DNA of 8,062 nucleotides. It comes from an uncultured Eubacteriales bacterium. Lineage in GTDB: Bacteria; Bacillota; Clostridia; Oscillospirales; CAG-272. The stretch spans positions 1 through 8,062 of the forward strand of contig URHI01000090.1 in NCBI GenBank assembly GCA_900547565.1, written 5' to 3'. A model generated the notes under the pieces. That model worked only from the letters and a program-made list of their open reading frames with translations. It searched no databases and was not told the DNA's origin. This document shows, one piece after another, positions 1 through 5,183 of the stretch (position 1 is the stretch's first letter; the number at the start of each line of letters is the position of its first letter). A program made the position numbers and the translations under genes.

Positions 1-1
1 C

Positions 2-1303
2 AATATCGTCATACAGACCGACACCGACTGGTCGTGCGCCGAATTCATCATTGATGACACCGACGTCGCTGTGGTAAGCCGTGAAGTATTTTTAGTCCAG
101 CCGTCGACATCCGCAATCAATGTTCAGGGAATAGGCCCGCTCAAGGCCGGACAGAAAAACATCGGAACAACACTGCCCGGCGACTGCCTTGTAACACTGG
201 TCGACTCCACCACAAAGCAGTACATACGCTACGGCAACAATCAGGACAGCGGTCAGGACAAAACCGATGTCATAATAGTTGACAGTCAGGGCAATGTCGA
301 CGCCTCAACACCCATACTGTGGGACTTTGACCGGCTGACCGCAGTAAATGCACGGCTTATCGACCGTCCGCTGACAATCCGCGGCGGCGTGTTCACCACG
401 ATTGCCAACGCAAACACAAACAAGAGCTACTACTACCGCGGCATACGTGTACACCGCTCCAACGTCACATTTGACGGCCTTGTGCATTACGTCAAGGGCG
501 AAGGAAGCATCGGCGCACCTTACTACGGCATACTGATTTTCAACGGTTCGGCCAACTCCACCATTAAAAACTGTGTTCTGTCCTCACACAAAACATATAC
601 ATCGATAGGCTCGGCAGGCAAAACGGTCAGCAACGGCTCGTACGACATAACCGTCACATCCTGCCCGAACTTCACAGCCGAAAACTGCTATGAAATAACC
701 GATATACACGACTCTAAGCGCTGGGGCGTGTTTGCGTCCAATTACGCCAAGAACATCACCTTCATCAACTGCAGCTTTTCGCGCTTCGACGCCCACCGCG
801 GGGTGTCAGGTGTAACGCTGATCGGCTGTACCTTCGGTCATCAGGGCATAAATCTCATCGGGCACGGCACCGCCGAAATTACAGACTGCCGCATATACGC
901 CCAAAATATGTGTAACCTGCGCTCTGACTACGGCAGCACCTGGAACGGCGATATTATCATACACAATGTTACATTTGTTCCGGAAACGACAAAATCGGAG
1001 GTAATACTGATAGGCGGGTCAAACCCCGGCTCGCACGACTTCGGCTATACCTGCTACCTGCCGCGTACGATCACGATCGACGGGCTGTATATAGATGACT
1101 CAAAGATCACGCCGACCTACCCCGGCCCGACGCTGTTCGGCGTGTTCAACTCAAACTACACATCTGAGAGCTACACCGCCAGGTATCCGACCGTTCTGCC
1201 TGAGAGCATTACGGTGTCGGGGCTGAAAACCGCCAGCGGCAAGCAACTCACCGTATCGCCCGCAAAATTCATGTTCCGGGAAATTGAGATAAGCTATAAA
1301 TAA
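2..1303 (+). CDS. Right-handed parallel beta-helix (pectate-lyase-like) protein, 5' truncated
   Basis: The reading frame is open from base 2, and the first visible residues (NIVIQTDTDWSCAEFIIDD) already look like beta-helix sequence, so the true start lies upstream. The GTG at 71 has no Shine-Dalgarno sequence and is internal. The visible 433 residues carry short repeated strand-turn units such as NVTFDGL, NSTIKNCVLSS, NITFINCSF, GVTLIGCTF and AEITDCRIY. This N-x-(T/I)-(F/I)-x-(N/D/G)-C pattern is typical of coils in the pectate-lyase superfamily. Such proteins are polysaccharide lyases, GH28-type hydrolases, epimerases or phage-like spikes. I cannot see a catalytic set that decides between them, so the specific activity is unknown. 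No transmembrane or anchoring segment is visible at the C terminus, which ends FREIEISYK. The missing N terminus could hold a signal peptide. A strong hairpin follows 14 nt after the stop. The fold call is firm; the function is not. Confidence 0.82.
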   Translation, partial: NIVIQTDTDWSCAEFIIDDTDVAVVSREVFLVQPSTSAINVQGIGPLKAGQKNIGTTLPGDCLVTLVDSTTKQYIRYGNNQDSGQDKTDVIIVDSQGNVDASTPILWDFDRLTAVNARLIDRPLTIRGGVFTTIANANTNKSYYYRGIRVHRSNVTFDGLVHYVKGEGSIGAPYYGILIFNGSANSTIKNCVLSSHKTYTSIGSAGKTVSNGSYDITVTSCPNFTAENCYEITDIHDSKRWGVFASNYAKNITFINCSFSRFDAHRGVSGVTLIGCTFGHQGINLIGHGTAEITDCRIYAQNMCNLRSDYGSTWNGDIIIHNVTFVPETTKSEVILIGGSNPGSHDFGYTCYLPRTITIDGLYIDDSKITPTYPGPTLFGVFNSNYTSESYTARYPTVLPESITVSGLKTASGKQLTVSPAKFMFREIEISYK

Positions 1304-1316
1304 TATTAATCAGATC

Positions 1317-1351
1317 AGCCACCCCATGGGCAGTAGGCCTGTGGGGTGGCT
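1317..1351. terminator. Bidirectional hairpin terminator between convergent genes
   Basis: AGCCACCCCA (1317-1326) pairs perfectly with TGGGGTGGCT (1342-1351). The stem continues inward through two G-T wobbles and GGC/GCC to a 5-nt loop, about 15 bp in all. It lies 13 nt beyond the stop of the beta-helix gene and 16 nt beyond the stop of the leftward TetR gene, so it can serve both. The rightward flank is only moderately T-rich (TTAATTATAT) and the leftward flank is also AT-rich rather than a pure T run. Termination efficiency on either side is therefore uncertain, but the stem itself is clear. Confidence 0.8.
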
Positions 1352-1367
1352 TAATTATATGAGCATA

Positions 1368-1919
1368 TCAGCCCTTCCTGAACGTATCGGTACTGCATCT
1401 TACCATACGGCTGACAAAACGTATCACAGTCTCTCTGTCGTACTTGCCGTAATATTCGACCACTACGTGCATCAGACCGTTAGAGAGATGAGTATAAAGC
1501 ATTTCAAGCTCGCTGTCACTGATATTTTTCAGCTCGCGCCGCCATGACTCAATACTGCTGTCGTGAGCAATATCAATCATTTTGCGGATTACCGAGCCGC
1601 CCTTGTTATCAAAAACCAACACCCGGCAGACGTCTGTGTGACGCTCTATCATGTCGTATATAGCATCGATCAGTTTTGTCACGTCAACGGAGTTGACATA
1701 TTTGAGCGACTCGCAGAAATCCGATATAAGATCGTTTTCAATACATTCAAGCAGATCGTAGCAATCGTTGAAATGCGTATAGAAGGTGGCACGGTTAAGC
1801 TCGGCCCGCTCGCAGACCTCTTTTACGGAAATTTTGTTGACCGGCTTCTGCTCAAGCAATTCGAGAAAGCTCTTTTTCAGCACACCAACTGTGTACCTGA
1901 CTCGCGCGTCTGTTTTCAT
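1368..1919 (-). CDS. TetR/AcrR-family transcriptional regulator
   Basis: A 183-residue predicted DNA-binding repressor. The N terminus (MKTDARVRYT...) leads into a TetR helix-turn-helix at about residues 28-50, with the hallmark run ISVKEVCERAELNRATFYTHF. The rest is a helical ligand-binding/dimer domain. It resembles the Firmicutes-type TetR_C_8 class, with a central ERHTDVCRVLVFDNKG stretch and a C-terminal helix rich in aromatic and basic residues. I chose the ATG at 1919 because AGGTGA lies just upstream at suitable distance and this is the usual family start. An in-frame TTG at 1961 would add 14 residues and also has a GGAGGA close upstream, so the longer form cannot be excluded. The gene is divergent from the SDR gene at 2089 and shares its control region, which suggests it represses that gene and itself. 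The inducer is unknown. Confidence 0.88.
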   Translation of the reverse strand: MKTDARVRYTVGVLKKSFLELLEQKPVNKISVKEVCERAELNRATFYTHFNDCYDLLECIENDLISDFCESLKYVNSVDVTKLIDAIYDMIERHTDVCRVLVFDNKGGSVIRKMIDIAHDSSIESWRRELKNISDSELEMLYTHLSNGLMHVVVEYYGKYDRETVIRFVSRMVRCSTDTFRKG

Positions 1920-2011
1920 ATTGTTCACCTGCGTTTTCAGAAAATTCACAAAGATAAACAACGCTCCTCCGTCGAGTGTCGGTTATCTTACTTTATCGCC
2001 GTAATTGCTTA

Positions 2012-2040
2012 TTGATTATCCTGACACTTTGTATTATACT
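2012..2040 (+). promoter_or_regulatory. Promoter for the SDR gene
   Basis: TTGATT at 2012-2017 and TATACT at 2035-2040 are separated by 17 bp, a good sigma-A type promoter. Transcription would start near 2047, about 42 nt before the SDR start codon. The -10 box overlaps the -10 of the leftward TetR promoter, so polymerase probably cannot occupy both at once. The 9-bp palindrome GTATTATAC (2031-2039) covers both boxes and is a plausible part of a repressor operator, though this is inference. Confidence 0.72.
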
Positions 2041-2061
2041 ATACTTGTGAAAGAAAATCAA
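2033..2061 (-). promoter_or_regulatory. Promoter for the TetR gene
   Basis: Read on the minus strand, TTGATT (complement of 2056-2061) and TATAAT (complement of 2033-2038) are separated by exactly 17 bp. The -10 box is perfect and the -35 box matches consensus at four of six positions. The predicted start near 2026 leaves a leader of about 107 nt to the ATG at 1919. Its -10 box overlaps that of the opposite promoter. Confidence 0.72.
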
Positions 2062-2088
2062 CACTTGTATTGAAACGGAGGTGTTATT

Positions 2089-3093
2089 ATGTACAAAAAA
2101 TATCTGATTACAGGTGCAACAGGCTTTCTCGGCAGAGCCGTCACCGCGGAGATCGCGCACAAAGGAGCCGAAATATACGCGCTGACTCTCGCCGGCGACA
2201 GGCTTGCAGACAAACTGCCGGCAGGAGTGCACCGCGTAGAAGGCGACGTGTGCAATATTTCATCTCTTGAGAACTTTTTTGGGGTAGCGGGCTCCGATAC
2301 CTGCGTGATACATTGCGCGGGTATTGTTTCGGTTGCCACACACCCGGGGCGCAAGATATACGAGGTAAATGTCGGCGGCACCAAAAACATTGTTGCACAG
2401 TGTTTTGCGCATAACGTCGGCAAGCTGATCTATGTCAGCTCAGTGCATGCCATACCCGAGAAGCCCAAGGGAACGGAGATCAGTGAGAGCTACGATTTCT
2501 CCCCAAAATCTGTCTGCGGCGACTATGCCAAAAGCAAGGCAATAGCGACACGGCATGTGCTTGCCGCGGCAGGGCGCGGCCTTAATGCGAGCATAGTTTT
2601 CCCATCCGGCATTATCGGACCTGGAGACGAGGCTCACGGCAGCATTACAAGCATGCTCACTTCATTTCTCTCGGGAAAGCTGCCGATCGCAGTGCGCGGC
2701 GGATATGATTTTGTTGATGTCCGCGATGTGGCGCGAGGCATTGCGGCCTGTGCCGAATACGGCGAAAAAGCAAAGTGCTATATTCTCTCGGGTCACTATG
2801 CAACGATCAAAGACATTCTCAGCAACATTAAGCTGCTCACCGGAATACAGCGCACTGTGTCGTACCTCCCCATCGGCTTTGCCAGGCTGGTTGCCCCGAT
2901 GTACGAAAAACATTCCGTCCGCAGAAAAAAGCCGCTGTTTTTCACACCTTATGCAGTAGACGTGCTGAATTCCAACGGCAGGTTTTCTCATCGCCATGCT
3001 GAACAGACGCTCGGATACAGGCCACGCTCGCTTACCGAAACACTGCGCGACACGGTATTCTGGCTGAGAAAGCGGCAGGTCCCCGCGAATTGA
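2089..3093 (+). CDS. NAD(P)-dependent epimerase/dehydratase-like extended SDR
   Basis: A complete 334-residue extended short-chain dehydrogenase/reductase. The Rossmann nucleotide-binding motif is TGATGFLG (residues 8-15). Acidic residue D53 in GDV and HCAG (75-78) follow, then the active-site strand YVSSVHA (115-121) and the catalytic Y146-x-x-x-K150 (YAKSK). FPSGIIGPGD (171-180) and the DVRDVARGI segment (210-218) are also typical. The overall pattern is closest to NAD-dependent epimerase/dehydratase members of the dihydroflavonol-reductase-like group. Those reduce or epimerise sugars, sterols or small carbonyls, and the substrate cannot be told from the sequence. No signal peptide is seen, so it should be cytoplasmic. 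The start is fixed by GGAGGTG at 2077-2083, 5 nt before ATG. It is monocistronic, transcribed divergently from the TetR regulator and closed by a strong terminator, so control by that regulator is likely. Confidence 0.9.
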   Translation: MYKKYLITGATGFLGRAVTAEIAHKGAEIYALTLAGDRLADKLPAGVHRVEGDVCNISSLENFFGVAGSDTCVIHCAGIVSVATHPGRKIYEVNVGGTKNIVAQCFAHNVGKLIYVSSVHAIPEKPKGTEISESYDFSPKSVCGDYAKSKAIATRHVLAAAGRGLNASIVFPSGIIGPGDEAHGSITSMLTSFLSGKLPIAVRGGYDFVDVRDVARGIAACAEYGEKAKCYILSGHYATIKDILSNIKLLTGIQRTVSYLPIGFARLVAPMYEKHSVRRKKPLFFTPYAVDVLNSNGRFSHRHAEQTLGYRPRSLTETLRDTVFWLRKRQVPAN

Positions 3094-3105
3094 CAGTACA
3101 ACGAT

Positions 3106-3144
3106 CCGGCAGATGATATTTATCATCTGCCGGGCTTTTTCTTT
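3106..3144 (+). terminator. Intrinsic terminator of the SDR gene
   Basis: CCGGCAGATGATA (3106-3118) is a perfect inverted match of TATCATCTGCCGG (3121-3133). It is followed by GC and a T-rich tract, TTTTTCTTT (3136-3144). It starts 12 nt after the SDR stop codon. This is a textbook rho-independent terminator and isolates the SDR gene from the XRE gene downstream. Confidence 0.95.
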
Positions 3145-3223
3145 ATACACAGTATTTCGGTAGCTGATTCCCGGCGGCAAAAAACGTCCATAATAGAATA
3201 AAAACGTGTTGAGAGGTAACGCA

Positions 3224-3625
3224 ATGGACGGTTCACTCGGTTTACTCATTTCAGAGAAGCGAAAGCAAAAGCAGCTGACTCAGGCGCAGCTTGCGGCACA
3301 CTTCGGCATTTCGGACAAGGCGGTGTCAAAATGGGAGCGCGGGCTGTCAAAGCCGGACGAGCGTTTCATGCCGGAGCTGGTTGAATTTCTCGGGCTGTCG
3401 CCGGAATTTCTGCCTGCAGTGGCGACGGAAAACAAAAGTACATGGTTTTCTCAATTTGAGCATGCAGTGAAATCTGAATTTTTTCGTATTCTCTGCGTCG
3501 GCACGATCATTGCCTGCGGCGTATGCCTGGCGACCGGCTGTCTCAGCCCGGGCAGCGCACTGTTTGCCGTCAGTATAGCCGCGGGGGTACTGGGACTTGT
3601 CACAATCATCAAATCCGGTACGTGA
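3224..3625 (+). CDS. XRE-family HTH protein with two C-terminal membrane helices
   Basis: A 133-residue protein. Residues about 5-60 form a Cro/CI-type helix-turn-helix; the visible core is LTQAQLAAHFGISDKAVSKWERG, and the FLGLSPEFL helix closes the domain. After a short polar linker, residues about 88-105 (FRILCVGTIIACGVCLATG) and 110-128 (GSALFAVSIAAGVLGLV) are hydrophobic enough to span the membrane. This suggests a membrane-tethered regulator. Four cysteines (91, 98, 101, 106) cluster in or near the first helix. I chose ATG 3224 because GAGAGG (3211-3216) sits 7 nt upstream and the product then begins with the usual family N terminus; a GTG at 3206 would add six residues. Small XRE proteins with membrane tails are common in Firmicutes. 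The target genes and signal are unknown, and no promoter of good quality is visible upstream. Confidence 0.85.
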   Translation: MDGSLGLLISEKRKQKQLTQAQLAAHFGISDKAVSKWERGLSKPDERFMPELVEFLGLSPEFLPAVATENKSTWFSQFEHAVKSEFFRILCVGTIIACGVCLATGCLSPGSALFAVSIAAGVLGLVTIIKSGT

Positions 3626-3666
3626 GCCCGGCTGGGTGGGACGAAATTACTGCCCGAAGCTGCTTG
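3626..3666. other. Short convergent intergenic gap without a clear terminator
   Basis: Only 41 bp separate the stop of the XRE gene from the stop of the leftward lipoprotein gene. I looked for a hairpin with a T tract on both strands and found only 3-4 bp stems (for example CCC/GGG around 3627-3637). Transcripts from the two sides may therefore overlap at their 3' ends. Confidence 0.5.
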
Positions 3667-5160
3667 CTATTTAATGGCCTCCATCTGCTCAAGCAGGCTC
3701 TTGATTCCGTTTTCTGCCACACGCTCAATGCTCTTGACCGTTGAGGCAACCGTAGTCAGATTTGGGACCACCAGCTTGGAACGCACCGAACCGATATCCC
3801 ACATCATACCTATATCATAAATGCGCGTATCAAAAACAATGTCCAGTATCTGGGCCGACTCAGGCGAGTTCGTCAGCTTTATGTCAAGCACAACATCATA
3901 CAGCACCGGCATGACCTGATAGTAAGACTCCGCCGCCAGAGCCTCAGTTATTACTGCAGTGCGCTCGTAATCTTTCGAGCCCTTGGGCACACACAAGCAG
4001 GTACCGCTGTATGTGTTGACCGGGCTGAAGTATCCGGTCTGATCGGCTGAGAAGCGCGGCATGGGAAGTATCTCAAAATTACAGTTCAGAGAACGCAGGT
4101 CATACAGCGTCTGAAGCGGCCTCATCATAAACAGCGTCTGATTGTTGGCAAACATCTCGGCCGTTTCAGTAGTTGTGATACCTGCCGTGCGGCGGTTGAA
4201 GTAAATCGAGGTATCGGACATTATGCCGTATATCTTTTCCAGCGTGCTGATACCACGCTCATTGTTGAGGTTGAAGGTCATTGTCCTGCCGTCATTCTCA
4301 ACTATCCGCATACCGGAGGAGTGGAGCAGAAAATATGCGCCGTCGTTCTGGCAGGATATGCAATAGGCGTCGTTTTTGTCCATGACGCCGTCGTGATTAA
4401 GATCGGCTGAAACCTGCTCGGCATAGGAAAGCACCTTTTCCAGCGTGAAATCGCCGCTCAGCGCCGTCTCATACAGGCTTCCGATGCCCAGATTCTGACC
4501 CATAGCGGCGTTGTACAGTGTCACTATGGTGGACAGCTTGTCAAAATACGTAATATCGCTGACAAACGCCAGTCGCTTGCCGCCGATGGTAAAGCTGTCG
4601 ATGGAGTTCCGGTCAAACCACGGCTGAGTGTAATCGATGTCAAGCTCGTCAATTGTGGTCAGCAAGCCCTTGTTGAAAAACGTTCCTACCTGATTCATGC
4701 AGACGTCCACCATCGCATACTCATCGTCTCCGGCCATTATGCTGGCAGACAGCGTGTTTGCCATGGAAACGCCCTGCGGCACAAACGCCTTGATACTGAC
4801 ACCGAAGCGTTCCCCGACCGCCAGGTTGCGTTTATAAACGCCGGCCGCCAGTGTCTCTCCGTCATCGCTGTCCTGTTGTATGTCGTTTGGGATATAGCAC
4901 CAGCCGTGACGCTCGACCGCGTCGTAATACAGCACGGTGTAATTGGTGCCGTCGTATCTAACATCGGGCAGTTCAGGATACAGCCGGGTAGTTTCGGCCG
5001 TACTGCCTGATGATGAGTCCGACATTCCGGAGGTATCGCTGCTTTGCTGAGAGTAAGGCGTAGTTGTACCGTCAGTCCCGTAGGTGTTCTGATCGGCGCA
5101 TGCCGAAATCGCGGGTAACAGCATAAAAAGTGTCAGTGCAAATACAAAAAACCTTTTCAT
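3667..5160 (-). CDS. Extracellular solute-binding lipoprotein (ABC sugar uptake type)
   Basis: A 497-residue predicted lipoprotein. Basic residues (MKR) and a hydrophobic core lead to the lipobox I18-S-A-C21, so the mature protein would be lipid-anchored at C21 outside the membrane. Residues about 22-58 are a Ser/Thr/Gly-rich tether. The remainder fits the family 1 extracellular solute-binding fold used for oligosaccharides: NYTVLYYD near the start of the mature domain, AGDDEYAMVDV (143-153), GKRLAFVSD, EMFANNQTLFMMRPL (335-349) and FEILPMPRF (362-370). An EF-hand-like calcium loop is present at residues 253-264. ATG 5160 is preceded by AGGAGG (complement of 5165-5170) and gives a proper signal peptide; the longer open frame to 5199 does not. 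It lies 23 nt downstream of the glycosidase gene and is the last gene of that operon. No permease or ATPase gene is adjacent, so it must work with components encoded elsewhere or have another binding role. The ligand is unknown. Confidence 0.87.
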   Translation of the reverse strand: MKRFFVFALTLFMLLPAISACADQNTYGTDGTTTPYSQQSSDTSGMSDSSSGSTAETTRLYPELPDVRYDGTNYTVLYYDAVERHGWCYIPNDIQQDSDDGETLAAGVYKRNLAVGERFGVSIKAFVPQGVSMANTLSASIMAGDDEYAMVDVCMNQVGTFFNKGLLTTIDELDIDYTQPWFDRNSIDSFTIGGKRLAFVSDITYFDKLSTIVTLYNAAMGQNLGIGSLYETALSGDFTLEKVLSYAEQVSADLNHDGVMDKNDAYCISCQNDGAYFLLHSSGMRIVENDGRTMTFNLNNERGISTLEKIYGIMSDTSIYFNRRTAGITTTETAEMFANNQTLFMMRPLQTLYDLRSLNCNFEILPMPRFSADQTGYFSPVNTYSGTCLCVPKGSKDYERTAVITEALAAESYYQVMPVLYDVVLDIKLTNSPESAQILDIVFDTRIYDIGMMWDIGSVRSKLVVPNLTTVASTVKSIERVAENGIKSLLEQMEAIK

Positions 5161-5183
5161 AGTGCCTCCTGAATATATAATTT

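Noticed and set aside
71..73. GTG as the start of the beta-helix gene
   Set aside because: The frame remains open to base 2 with sensible protein sequence, and no Shine-Dalgarno precedes the GTG, so it is an internal valine codon.
1563..2015. 150-codon open frame on the plus strand
   Set aside because: It is antisense to the TetR gene and runs into the divergent promoter region; it has no ribosome-binding site or domain.
1983..2020. Three TTATC copies (1983, 1993, 2016)
   Set aside because: A five-base AT-rich word recurring in an AT-rich leader is expected by chance and the spacing is irregular.
3164..3194. Possible promoter for the XRE gene (CTGATT with CATAAT)
   Set aside because: The spacing is 19 bp and both boxes are imperfect, so I did not list it as a feature.
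2662..3249. 195-codon open frame on the minus strand
   Set aside because: It is antisense to the conserved SDR gene and reads straight through the strong terminator; the composition is that of a shadow frame.
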